Assembly: GCA_013176395.1 (NCBI GenBank) | Contig: JABMLP010000007.1 | Location: forward strand, 1,736,001 to 1,800,000 | Direction of reading: 5' to 3' | Source: Venturia oleaginea | Lineage: Eukaryota > Ascomycota > Dothideomycetes > Venturiales > Venturiaceae | DNA length: 64,000 bases | In this document: positions 23,702 through 34,716 of the stretch, piece by piece | How positions within the stretch are numbered: position 1 is the stretch's first letter | How the letters are laid out: each line of letters begins with the position of its first letter | The notes under the pieces: generated by a model | Databases searched by the model: none | The model's input: only the letters and a program-made list of their open reading frames with translations | Told to the model about the DNA's origin: nothing | Translations under genes and position numbers: made by a program

Positions 23702-25303
23702 TTAAGTCTGACCAGCGATACCCTCAATAGCCTTTACCAAACCTTCCACCGTCTCTTTCCTCGTATCGCGGTTAATTACAACCCTGAAAAAGTTCCCTTT
23801 CTCGCCAGGCGCATAGTCAACCATATATCCCTTCGCCACCAAACCGTGTACAATTTCAGTCGTAACAACCCCATTTGCTTCCAAATCTTCACTCAGAACC
23901 CCATTCTTGGCCCAGTAAAAACACAGTTGCAGACAAGGCAAGGGCGTCTTTGACACCAGCACAAAATTCGAACTTGCAGCAAGCAAAGAGTAGAAAAACT
24001 CCGCAGTTTCGAACGCAGCCTCCAATTGTTTTGCGTATCCTGAAGTACCGTAGTATGTCCATCCCAGGAACAGCTTCAAAGCGTCACCTTTCCTTCCACA
24101 CTGCGGAGTCAAATCCGCCAAATCATATACCTCCTGCCCTCCGTTCCCATGGAACAAATAACCCGCATCAATGGACGAAGCTTGATGGAATACTTCCAGG
24201 TCCGGCCCGAGTAGGAATGAACAGGTAACGGGCACACCAAGCATTTTATGTGGTGTTATTGCAACTGAATCGGCGAGTTCGACGCCGGACATTCTCGTGG
24301 ACCGGAGCGTTGGTGAGAAAATTACGGCACCGCCCCAGGATCCATCGATGTGCAACCAGAGGTCTTCGGCTTTGCAGATTGCCGAGAGGGGGGTTATGGG
24401 GTCGTAAGAACCCATGACTGTCGTTCCTGATGTTGCGCAGACGTAGAGAGGTGTCTCTTCCCTCTTTCTTGACATGGCAATCGCATCCTTAAGTTTCGAG
24501 GGAATCATTCTCCCCTCTTCATCCACTGGTATGGAGATGACGGCATTTGAACCCATACCGAGGATTTGAGCAGCTTTGGAAAGGGAGTAGTGGCTGTGCT
24601 TACTTACGAAAAGGCGAAATTTATAGGAGCCGTTGCCGTCGGTTTTCGTAGAGGGGAATTTTGTGTTCCGGGCTAGGATGACGGAGAGAAGGTTTGATGC
24701 TGAACCGCCTGGTTGGGATACGCCGCCGCGGTTAGACGTGGTGTAGCCTATCAGTGTTGCGAGGGATCTTGTTGTGTATTTTTCTATCTGAGTTAGGACA
24801 GGGGAGACGGTGTTGACGTGGACATTTGTGTTTAGAACTGAGAGGAGGAGTTCTGATGCAACTCCGACCTGCATGGTGATGAGGTTAGTGTTGTAATGCT
24901 AGATAGTATCCTACATCAGTTTGCACGAAGATGGAACTGCGTACTGCGTTTGTTGCTCCATACAATTTATCCATAAATCCTCTATCCCATGTATTCACTG
25001 AATACTTCAATACCATATCCACCACCTCCATCAATCCCTCTTTCCCAACACCACGTTCGGGTAAATCTAATTTCAAAATTTGAGACAAGTCTTTCGGTTC
25101 ATGGTGTTGCACAAGAGAATTTGAATGTCCATTCTTAAGAGATGTAGTTGACGTATCAGCCGCTTCAATGAATGGATGCAAAAGTCTTTGGAGAGAAGAG
25201 ATTAACTAGGATGATACGAATTAGGAGATTCTGCGCATGTCATGGGTCTGGCGCTGCTTACATCTGAGACTTCGTCTGCTCGGGAGAGAACGGGATCAGT
25301 CAT
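23702..25303 (-). CDS. PLP-dependent group II decarboxylase
   Basis: Three exons, complement(23702..24868, 24915..25205, 25262..25303), encode 499 aa, all in phase 0. The first exon has only 14 codons (MTDPVLSRADEVSD). The fold-type I core shows substrate-side NVHVNTVSPVL, the PLP-ring-stacking HSHYS, Asp286 in LHIDGSWGG and the Schiff-base Lys319 in ITPHKMLG. The family (glutamate/aromatic-L-amino-acid/diaminobutyrate/cysteine-sulfinate decarboxylases) removes the alpha-carboxyl group of an amino acid to give an amine; the exact substrate cannot be told. No targeting signal is seen, so it is likely cytosolic. Neighbours give no pathway hint. Residues and length look intact. Confidence 0.9.
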
Positions 25304-27247
25304 CTTGATGACCGGAATATATTCAACGATTTTAAAATCATGGTAGGAAGATGAAAATCTGAAGAAGAAACCTTGAGGCATCAATGTGGAGATGGTCGTT
25401 TGGACCCGCCGATCCTCGCACTGATTTTGCTCCTTCTGTGGAATCGTGACTTGGCCACTTCCACCATCTTAAAGTCAACATTAGCATCGCTCATGGCTTC
25501 TATCCTCATATGCCTATTCTCGCAAGACCTGTGAACGTTCGATGTATTTCTGCACCGCGTGACAGCGATGAGATGGGCTCTGTAGTGGATTTCGCCATCG
25601 AGGTACAGCCTTCGTCGTCGTCCGTTGTTCGTCGTTCTACTTTTGTGTTGGCCAGAGACCTAATTTGTTTCTTCATTATCTTTCAGGGCATCAGTTCAGG
25701 AAGGGAGACTCAATGTCACGCCCACAGTTTTTCTAGGTCAATCATGATGTGGACGAATCTACTGGACTCTCGCAATCAATGACCTTATAAAGCTCGGGGA
25801 AACTTGAGGTATACCTAGACCATGGGTGTTTTGGCAAGCTCGATACAAAAATTGAGCTGGACATGATTGGCCTTTTTGGTAATGTGATGATAAGACTTCA
25901 GACCAAACCCTCTCCAAAAAAATATCGGAGAGTCCTTGCTTTCCTTTGAGGGTGAAGCGGAGCAGAAAAGATGCATTGTTTCTTTCAAGCGCAGTGCGCG
26001 AATGAGGGAAAGAGCCATCAGCTTCGTGGGTTTTGACATTCTTGAAGATGATAACCTCATCCCGAATTTTAATCACATAATAATCAGGATTTATTGTTGT
26101 ATGTAGGGCTCTGATGTGCCTGTGCCAACATCCACTGTATTTACAAGGGGTATAAAACCATGTGAGACCAAAGACATGGAAAATTCCCTTCTGTTTCTTT
26201 CCTGGGAAGTTTGATAACCGGACTAGTCGGCCTCTCCCTTCCCTTTCTGCTTGTCTCTGAGTGCTATTCGGGTCAACACTATAGCGAGGTCGATTGCTCC
26301 AAAACCGTGTCGTAACACCTCTGTGTAGAGTGACTGCATTTTAACCGTACCCAGGCGGGCCTGGGTGGGAGCGGTTATTCTGTAACTGTTGCTCGCCTTT
26401 CCCTGGCGATGACTTTCTGTATGTGCCCATTATTCTTGATCTAAATTCAAGCCTGAATTCGTTATCTGCTTCTTTACTGTTCCTCCGTGCTTATACCGTG
26501 TCTGTACCGTGCCTTCGCCCGCCTGTATCCGCATGCCTCTCGCCCTTATCCGAAAGGGCACCCAAGAATCCTCCTATCATCTTCTTTCCGCCTTAGAAGT
26601 TCTTCCCTACTGTTTGTTGATGGCACCCTGAAGGACCAATCCAGTTCCGTACCTAGTTTTCTGTCCGTGTAGGGTTGAAGGGTTTTATCGCGATATCGTG
26701 CGGAGGAGGATAGAGGTCGAGGACGGCTCGATGCTCGCCTGGTACGTGGGAGGTCGTTCTTTACGTTTGTTTGATTGATCCTGTTGTTGCCGGTGTGTCT
26801 GGGCCTTTTCGGCGATGGTGTGCTCGCGGTACGGTCGTGGTGCGACGTGGCCTCTTGCTGCGCGAGTGCGACGACGGGCAACCACCACGAGCGTGCGTTG
26901 ATCTGATCGGCTCTGGTCACTGCCCTACATCTGAGATGTGGCGAGATGAATACAGGTTCGTAGCCTCCGCCTCGTACAGGCTCAGATTTCGACTTTGGAG
27001 GCCATTTTAATCACATATCCCTCCTATCTATATGCACAAACAAAACCTCCAAGGAAATGCGGATCCGGAGCTCCCGAAATATCAAAGCATGCTCTTTCGC
27101 AAAAAGCTTCCCATATAACAGATACACATATTGTGTCCTTCCCAGAGATATAAGCCCGAATCCAACAAACTCTCAACACGCTTCTTCTATTTTCTTCCTC
27201 CCATGTGTTTATCGATCAATTCTTTCTACCATCCATTCACTCTTCTC
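25304..27247. other. Long intergenic region
   Basis: About 1.9 kb without a supportable gene. Pyrimidine-rich stretches run through 26200-26680. A short inverted repeat CCAGGCGGGCCTGG sits near 26350. Frames at 26487-26920 on both strands are low-complexity Arg/Ser-rich and have no domain. Confidence 0.45.
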
Positions 27248-29411
27248 TCAATTCTTAAACTTGATCTCCTCCGCGCCCCACCCAACCCAGTAATGCATCG
27301 GCGCAATCTCAGGCATAATTCCATCCTTGAAACTTCCATGTTCTCTGACCCATCTGTATGCTTCCTCGAAAGCAACTTTATTCCCCTCAAATAATTCTTC
27401 AGGTGGATCTTCAGGTCGTGGCGGGGTGTTGGGGTCCTGCGGTGCGACGGAAACAGGTCCAGTATTTCGCGCTGGTGGCTGCGTGGTGTTGAAAGATGGT
27501 GAGGTAAATTTTGATGCTCCCAGTCCATTGGATGTCTGTTGTTGGGGAGGTTTGGTGAAGGAATTGGCTGGTGGTGTAGTTTGTTGAGGCGTGTTGGGTT
27601 GGCCAAACGGGCTCGGATTTGGTGATGAAGCTCTGAATAGACTTGCTTGCGCTGGCGAGGGCTGGCCAAATGGGCTTGCTCCACTTGCTGGCTGGATGGA
27701 AGGTTGACCGAAAGGACTTGCCGTTGAAGCTTGTCCAAAGAGAGTTGGGCTGCTAAAAGCAACTGCTTGAGGGTTGTTCGCAGTGAAAGCATTCTGTGCC
27801 AGATTCGATGGCTGACCAAAAGCGGATGTTTGCCCCAAGAGTGATGGCTTACCAAATGGGCTCAAATTTTGGCCTAGAACAGATGGCGCACCAAACGCTG
27901 CGGACGGCGCTCCAAAAGCAGCTGATTGGCCTAGTTGGGAGGGTTGACCAAAGCCAGAAGGTTGGACAGGCACTGAAGGCTTTCCAAACGGCGACGGCTG
28001 GCCAAGTAAAGAGGGTTGCCCGAACGCTGACGGGGCGGAGGGCTGTCCAAATGCTGCAGTCGCTGACGGCTGGGCGAAGGAAGTTGGTGCGGATGGTTGA
28101 ACGAAAGCAGCTGGCGTCGAAGGTTGGCCAAATGCTGCGGGCACAGGAGACTGGCCGAATGGTGAGGAACTAGGCGCCTGTCCAAATGTCGATGATGCCG
28201 CCGGGGCGCCGAATCCTCCACTGGACACTTGTTGAGGGCGAGGTCTCGCGTCTCTGGCAAAAACACCACGGTCACGCTCGGGCGTTCGCTTGTTGCATTC
28301 GTCGACTATTGACCATCGATTGTTGTCCTCCCGTTTCCCATTGACGGCATACTGAATGGCTCCTTTCATGTCGTTGAGGATGGCTGTGACTTGTGAATCT
28401 GCTAGGTTGAATCGATGTTGTTCTTTGTCGATCTAGGCAGAAATTCAGATTGTGACGTTGCCAACAGATTTGATTTGCTTACCCTTTGCTGTAACAAGGT
28501 CCCATCATGCCTTGCCTCATAGAGGGATAACCTCTGTTCTTCAAAACTCTGCTCGAGATCTCCACCCATGAGATGCTTCGGTGAGTCAGTACAACCTTCA
28601 CCGGCGCCGGTGTAACATGAGAGCCGCCATATCGGGCGATTATTTACGAGTTCTTTTCGTGTTTCAGCTTCGTCGATGAAAAATCGGCTTGAAGGTGTTA
28701 GCGAGATGATTGCTTGGATGGCTAGAGGGGCGTGAAGTTACCCTACTCGTGGGCCATTTCCATAATCCGGAGTGCGTCCTGGGCGCTGACCTGAACAAGA
28801 CCAGTTAGCATAACGTGATGAATGTATAATGCAGGGCGTCTGAACGCGCTGCTTCTGTTGGCGACTTTGAGTGGCGGTGGACAAAAGAATGGTTTGCGAG
28901 GCCGATGCCAGGCCAAGACACGAGCGTTGGGCGTGGTGAGGACAGGCATCTTCGAGGCTTCAAAGTTGAGAGTTGAAATGAGTCGGATTACAAGTAGGCG
29001 CCCGTAGAGATGAAGTTGAAGGCATCACTGCGGAAGGATCGACATGTAACCAAGAGCGAGCGTGAGTACTTCCGGCGCGTCGATTTGATCTTTTCTGTCC
29101 AGGCTTGACATTCTGGTGGTGGCTGGATGGGACAGAAGCAATACAACTGACCTTGCGAATGATTGTTGTAGCCTCTAGGCTCTGGCTGCTGAAGGTTCGA
29201 ATTGAACGGGTTTCGATTCTGTTGATTGTATCCTGACTGGTTGTATCGGTCTTGGCCTGACTGGTTGCGACCGTCGTCGAATTTTACATGATCGAATCTG
29301 CATCTGTCTAGGATTTAGAGATCAGCTTCGAGGAGACGGATCTAAGCGGAAAGGAGTCTACAAACTTCCGTTCCTACACGTGCCGTTCTGGTAGAATTTG
29401 CAAATGGGCAT
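27248..29411 (-). CDS. NUP42: Nucleoporin NUP42, CCCH zinc finger plus FG repeats
   Basis: Five exons, complement(27248..28432, 28483..28687, 28742..28790, 29152..29307, 29366..29411), give 546 aa with consistent phases. The first two exons build a CCCH finger, MPICKFYQNGTCRNG joined to NRCRFDHV (C-x7-C-x5-C-x3-H), the hallmark of Nup42/NLP1. A middle helical region follows (RPIWRLSCYTGAG, GGDLEQSFEEQR, then ILNDMKGAIQYAVNG). Residues about 215-480 are FG repeats of FGQPS type. The C-terminal 60 residues (EELFEGNKVAFEEAYRWVRE) should be the Gle1-binding end. The protein acts at the cytoplasmic side of the pore, stimulating Dbp5 with Gle1 during mRNA export. The 361-bp intron after exon 2 is much longer than the others and deserves a transcript check. 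Confidence 0.88.
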
Positions 29412-29871
29412 AGCGATAATGATGAAGGAAGAATAATTCTACTAGCAGTAGTAGAAGCCGTTGGGCTCGCAAGTCTGGGGCCTTCTTTTCGAACAAAGGG
29501 ATGATCAATGGTGACTCGCTGTAATAAACACAAAGTCGCAAAGCGATGGTGACAAGCCCGCTCTGTTCATTTCTATCATGCTGTGCGTGCCCTCTCCATG
29601 CCGTGCAGGTGTCCTCTATCCAAAATCACGTCGCGGCAGAAACGGACGCGCCTTGGAGTTTAGCTTCCACCTGCATTGAGCTTTGCGCCGCTATACTCAT
29701 TCTGGACCGCCTTGACAGCGAACCCATCTTCATGACAATAGAGACTCTCTAGAGACGTCGCATATTAGTAGAACAGACGCTACAGCAAGAGCCTCTACCC
29801 ACAAACCGCTTCCCCCCCCGATTCCGCGAACATGCTACTACTGTGAAGGTCCTGTCCCCTACCTCTAGCAA
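29412..29871. promoter_or_regulatory. Divergent promoter region NUP42 / small membrane protein
   Basis: 460 bp between the divergent starts of NUP42 and the 92-aa membrane-protein gene; it must contain both promoters. No repeated motif stands out beyond a run of nine C near 29808-29818. Confidence 0.5.
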
Positions 29872-30254
29872 ATGCAACCTCTCTCCGTACTCACAGTCGG
29901 AGTCTTCTTCTTTGGATACATCACTGCGCGCTGGGATCTCGTCACTCGCTTGTATGAGCTCGCCATATTCGCCTGGGACCACGGTGTGTTTGTACGTCTA
30001 CATGGCTCTCAAACGACCACAGCTAGCTAAGACTTCGCCAGACTCGCGCCGCCAAAGCTTTCGCCATCCTTTCCGTATTCTTCTTCCTCCTCGTCATACC
30101 CGTAGCGCGCATTGCAAATCGCGAAATTCAGTTGGTAAATGGACTTCTCGTAGACTTGACTGCGGTCTTGACTGACCGGGCCGTATAGCATCCTCGTATA
30201 GGAGCAGGAGGCATCTCTGCCCGTGAACAACTCAAGCGACGGGGCTCATTCTAG
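29872..30254 (+). CDS. Small two-helix membrane protein upstream of GPI1
   Basis: Three exons, 29872..29991, 30042..30134 and 30189..30254, encode 92 aa in phase 0 throughout. Introns are 50 and 54 bp, with donors GTACGT and GTAAAT and acceptors CCAG and ATAG. A TAG stands two codons before the ATG, which fixes the start. Helix 1 is about residues 4-18 (LSVLTVGVFFFGYIT). A conserved-looking amphipathic link, RWDLVTRLYELAIFAWDHG, follows, then helix 2 (AFAILSVFFFLLVIPVA) and a basic tail ending SAREQLKRRGSF. I do not recognise a named family. Its stop is 13 bp before the GPI1 start, so a shared transcript is likely; an ER membrane role linked to GPI synthesis is a guess from position and topology. 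Confidence 0.8.
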
Positions 30255-30267
30255 TCGTTATGGTGAT

Positions 30268-32770
30268 ATGGTCATGAAAAATGGTCTTATGCGTATTTTC
30301 TGGCCCACAGATGCGCCGACGAGCTCTGAATCTGGTGTTATAGTAGGGTGGAGGAATTCCGACTCGGATGTGCTCGTCGTGGCCATCCTCCAACACGTTG
30401 AGGTTTGCCTTGCTACACTGGATAATTGCCTGTTCCACAAATTAATCCTGTCCAGCAACGAAGCGTAGAGAATGCTCTCCGAGTCGGTACTCTCTATCGG
30501 AACAGTCCATATCCAATTTCCAGCATACTCGAAAGGTGCGGAAAGTCCTCACTACAAGTCATCGGCACCGTCAACCCTTTGCGACCACCTACAGCTTTCG
30601 ACCCAACCTCCATCATCTTCTACACCAGTCCTCGATCACAGTTTCCGCGATTGTGTTGTCCAGGGAGCGATGAGCTGATGGTGCAGCTTGTCTTGTTCGA
30701 CAAACCACATCCAGCACGCATGCAATATTTGTCGCTCGCGCCAATATCTCTGACACTGAAAGATAAATCGGACAAGAATGGAATCGGCTTCCCACCGCTC
30801 GATGGCGTGGAAGCGCAAGAGGAGGCAGAAAGAGCGCGGAAACAAGCCCTGGTAGAGAAGCTTCGACAGCACACAGTAGTACGGCATCCAAGGACACAGA
30901 AAGAGCTCTTGCTTCCTGTAATCATCGACCAGATTAATTGCTCATACGAACTCAACTCTTTGTTGCAAAGAAATATTGGGCTTGTGGGAGCTAGGCAACG
31001 TCGAGCTCTGAGCGTGAGCGAGAGGGTCGTCAAATCTGCTACCAATCTGTGGGACTTGATTCTCCTTGGGTTATGGCAGGTTGCGACAGTTTGGGTATGG
31101 CCTCTTCTAGCGCGGATATTTGTTCTCGGGCTCATCGCGCATCGCGTTGCTGGAGAAGGTCTGCTTCTGGTTCTGGACTGGCGGTTATTCCCAGGCCATG
31201 CGGCGCTGAAAGATGTTTCTGCAACAGCACAGCAGGTAGATATCCGGCTCCAGCAATTCTGTTACTGGCCAATCCAGTACCTCACTCTACGACGGCGGAA
31301 GCAAACATGGCAAAGCAACACCAAAGACCATCCAGAGTACATCCGCTTCTACAATTCCCTGTGGCTGGTCGCAAACGATGTCATCATCGGAATTGCGCTC
31401 GGGTCATACATCATTGAGAATGCAGGCTACGTTGCGACCCAGGTGGACAGATTTCTAAGCGCCTATACGATTGAGGGGCTTCAAGGCATGATAACCTGGT
31501 TGATGGATTGGCCTGCAGGTTTGAAGCTCAACACTGAGCTGGCCACTTTCCTCGGGGACCTCTTCTTGTGGGTTATCGACTATTGGGCGGGATGCATCGC
31601 ATTGCTACGTCCTTACCTCCCGGGCATCATCCACTTCATCGGCTTCTCTAGCTTTGCAGGAGCAACGATGCCAATATCCCTCTTCTCGGATCTCATCTCC
31701 CTCCTCACTCTTCACATCTACTCCTTTTACGTTGCCTCCGCCCGAATATACAACTGGCAACTCACAATCATAATATCACTCTTTCACCTTTTCCGTGGCA
31801 AGAAACGGAATGTTCTCCGCAATCGCATCGATTCGTGCGACTATGACCTCGACCAACTCCTTCTCGGGACCATTCTCTTCACGCTCCTGTTTTTCTTGCT
31901 ACCGACTGTTTTCGTGTTTTACCTCACATTTGCGAGCGCACGTATGGCCATCATCAGCCTGAAAGCAGGACTCGATACGCTGCTGGCCTGCTTGAACCAT
32001 TTTCCTCTTTTTGCATTGATGTTGCGCTTCAAGGATTCAAGGCGTTTGCCCGGCGGAATCCGCTTTAGACTTTATGATACCCCTGATGCTTCTGTTATTG
32101 GAATGACTGAGGGACAAGAGAATTGTGTCCCCACCTCACTAATCTATCTCAAAGTATGTATTCACACTCTTCTGCGTAGTGACCTTCCAATCCACTGCCT
32201 ATCTGGCCATCAGAAATCAGGATATCCTTTCTCATCTTAATTTTGACTGTTCAAGATCGATGGCGTGAAACCTCTGGCCATTTTCAGAAATGATGTCGCC
32301 AGAAGTTTTCCAATATTGATTCTGGATGGCAGATGATATTTCACTTGAACTATACTTCGAAGGGAGAACCATGACGAACGAGGCCACTATACTCGTTGTC
32401 GCTCAACCCCAACAACACGACAAAAGGCTGACCTTTTCAACAGTCCGTGCCACTTCCACTCTCTCTCATGCTCAACGAGTACTTCCAGCTCGGCAACCGG
32501 ATACGAAAACACTACGTTTCTCCCGGTGTTATACTGTGCCTCATCACCGGCAGATTCGTCCCGCCCATCCATCGCAAGAATCTTTATTCGTTGCAGTATA
32601 GTATGTTACCTGCGCAAAGGGTGGGGATTCATGCGCTCTGGAAGTTGCTTGTTGAGAGCGATAGGGTTGCTGCAAAGGAGTGGGATGGAGGGCCCGGGAA
32701 TGGAAATGTGTTTTTACATAGTAATGGTGGGGACGGTGTGCCGTATTTGAGGAGAGGTGGTGGTAGATAG
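30268..32770 (+). CDS. GPI1: GPI-GlcNAc transferase subunit GPI1 (PIG-Q)
   Basis: Three exons, 30268..30402, 30456..32153 and 32444..32770, encode 719 aa, all in phase 0. The N-terminus (GLMRIFWPTDAP, GVIVGWRNSD) and ENALRVGTLY are typical of fungal Gpi1. The membrane domain begins near residue 210 (NLWDLILLGLWQVATVWVWP) and has several helices. The last exon supplies YFQLGNRIRKHYVSP and FVPPIHRKNLYSLQYSMLP, the best-conserved block. Gpi1 stabilises the ER complex that transfers GlcNAc to phosphatidylinositol, the first step of GPI anchors. The second intron is long (290 bp), so its borders are less certain. ATGs at 30268, 30274 and 30289 are all possible starts; 30268 follows the upstream gene's stop by 13 bp. 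Confidence 0.92.
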
Positions 32771-33536
32771 GTGCAATGTTTCCTCTTTTTTTGTGTCGAT
32801 TATATTGAGTGGTCTCACTGCTCAAATCATGCCCGTCGTTCCAAGCTTTTGACAATGAGAGAAGCGCCTCGTTAAGTCAGCTCATTCAAGTCTAGATTGA
32901 GCTTGGGAATTTCTTGGCATTGAACTGTCTCTTGGTGGAGATTGAGTCAAGAAACTATGTGAAGACGTTCAAATACTCTTTACACGACGGACGTATCTTA
33001 CCTTCTTGATAGTTAACATTTCCTGGTAATACATAGTTGCAATTCCCTATTTCCTGGTGTCCAACAATATTCGATATCGCTTTGGGAGAGTGATTGGAGT
33101 TGGTACTACCTTCTGTTGGTCTTGGGCGTACTATTTAAAGTTTTGCGCAGACCGGCTTGCATTTCTTGGACCAGGTGTGCTCGACTTGCTTAATGGAAGA
33201 ATAAGGGGAATGATTCTCTGTATCTCATTAGAAGAACACATGGGAGTACCTTGGCTTCGCGCGATTTGAGTCCTGGAATTGGGTTTGTGGAATCGAGAGG
33301 AATGTTCAGGTGAGCGGTGATTAACTTATGTGAGGTTTCTTGGGGTCGAGATTGAGCTCGTTAGGAGGATCGGTAGGAGATTTGCTACAAAGAAGCCTTT
33401 TGGTTTGTCAATGAGATACGGCTTTTTGCATTGTGGTTACGATAAAGGCGAAATATTGTGGGATGGTTCGAGACGCTTCATATAGGGGAAATGGGTATGC
33501 TCAGACTCATCTTGCTGCATTTTTCTATAATCTTTG
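32771..33536. other. Intergenic region before transposon
   Basis: About 770 bp between GPI1 and the left inverted repeat of the Fot1-like element. It is AT-rich with only short frames (33057-33269) and nothing I can identify. Confidence 0.45.
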
Positions 33537-33579
33537 TATAACGTATTCCACCACCGAGCCGGCCACTTTTCCTTGGCAC
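33537..33579 (+). repeat. Left terminal inverted repeat, 43 bp
   Basis: Exact reverse complement of 34539-34581. It begins TATAACGTATTCCACCACC and is preceded by CTTTG. It marks one end of the Fot1-like element. Confidence 0.92.
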
Positions 33580-34538
33580 GACCAACTCATATTACGCCTC
33601 TTCAATTTTATCGCTATCAACAATAGATTCCAAGTCTGTCGTGCTGCTATCTGATTCAGAAGATATCTCAATATCCTTTTTAAACCTTCGCGCATTGTGC
33701 CCAGTCGCGCCGCAGTTCCCACAGCGCCGTAAAGCTGGCCGGGCTGTTTCTTGATCACCACTACCACGAGCCTTCTTTGATTTCTGAGGCGCTACAGACG
33801 CCTCAGCAGCTACCTGCGCTGCTACAGTCCCGTACTCTATAGTACCACCTTGCTGGATCCACTTCCCTTTGCGCCATTTTCGCTTCGTCATTACTGCCAA
33901 TTGCTCTTCAAGCTCGTGGTTTCGTGCAATAAGTAGAGCGTTCTGGTGCAGCATCAATTCAGCGCCCTTGACAAGCTGAGAGAAGCCAGTCTACGCAGTA
34001 ACTGGTGACCGAGTGAAAGATTCGCGTACAAGCTTTGATTGAGATCTAAATTCTTGAGTATTGCTTGGAGTCTTCGACTGCCACGGCGTCTCCTGCGGTG
34101 GGGGTGCTGGTGGGGTACGTAGCCGTACCTCAAGGCGATCCAATACCACCTCCGCGTTAATAGGGACTAGCCCTACCATCTCAAAAGCCTTTCGACAGTT
34201 CTCTTCTGTAAACACGTCGAAAAACGCGTTTTTGAAGGCCAGGAGGAAGCCTTCTTTGTTGATATGGTAGACGCGTCGGCGTGCCAAGTCTCGAACTCGT
34301 TGAGAGTACTTGCACTTCAACGGCGAGAAGCAGACCACATCAAGCGGCTGGAGGATATGCGATGAATGAGGTGATCAGAGGGCCTTTGGTGTTTGATGTT
34401 GAAGGCTGCAGCAGCGCGCCGTAGGCTTTGAAATTGGCCAGAGGTATAGGCCTGAAGAGCGAGATCAATTCTGCCTTCTTCTTGAACGGCTATCGCGTTG
34501 CGTTGTTGAAACATTGCGTGTTGAAGAGGATAAGGGCT

Positions 34539-34581
34539 GTGCCAAGGAAAAGTGGCCGGCTCGGTGGTGGAATACGTTATA
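34539..34581 (-). repeat. Right terminal inverted repeat, 43 bp
   Basis: Exact reverse complement of 33537-33579, without mismatches. It is followed by CATAATC. It closes the Fot1-like element 135 bp from the stop of the next gene. Confidence 0.92.
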
Positions 34582-34716
34582 CATAATCATCCTCTCCTGT
34601 ATCGTGAGCATCTTCAACTCGTCATATCGAAATGGAGAATACAACAGCCAACCGTGAAACTAATGCATTCAAGTCTGGGAATGCCAGATCCCGGCCTCTT
34701 ATCAGTGGAATTGTAT

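Larger units (their letters stand above)
33537..34581 (-). mobile_element. Internally deleted Fot1/pogo-class DNA transposon
   Basis: A 1045-bp element is bounded by perfect 43-bp inverted repeats (33537-33579 and 34539-34581), each starting TATAACGTATTCC and ending TTGGCAC inward; the outer TA may be target-site duplication. On the minus strand the 5' part (34514 down) encodes a helix-turn-helix N-terminus with QAYTSGQFQSLRRAAAAFNI. The next frame (34338-33991) has the C-terminal KEGFLLAFKNAFFDVFTEEN and NCRKAFEMVGLVPIN typical of Fot1/pogo transposases. The last (33957-33592) ends in a zinc-knuckle-like CGNCGATGHNARRF lacking its final Cys. The central DDE catalytic domain is missing and frames are broken, so the copy is non-autonomous. 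The perfect repeats suggest it moved fairly recently using another copy's transposase. Confidence 0.85.

Noticed and set aside
27226..28275. Long frames in other phases across the FG array of NUP42
   Set aside because: They arise from the repetitive FG coding sequence and give biased His/Leu/Arg-rich translations.
30620..31135. 171-codon minus-strand frame
   Set aside because: It is antisense to GPI1, with no domain and no splice or start logic.
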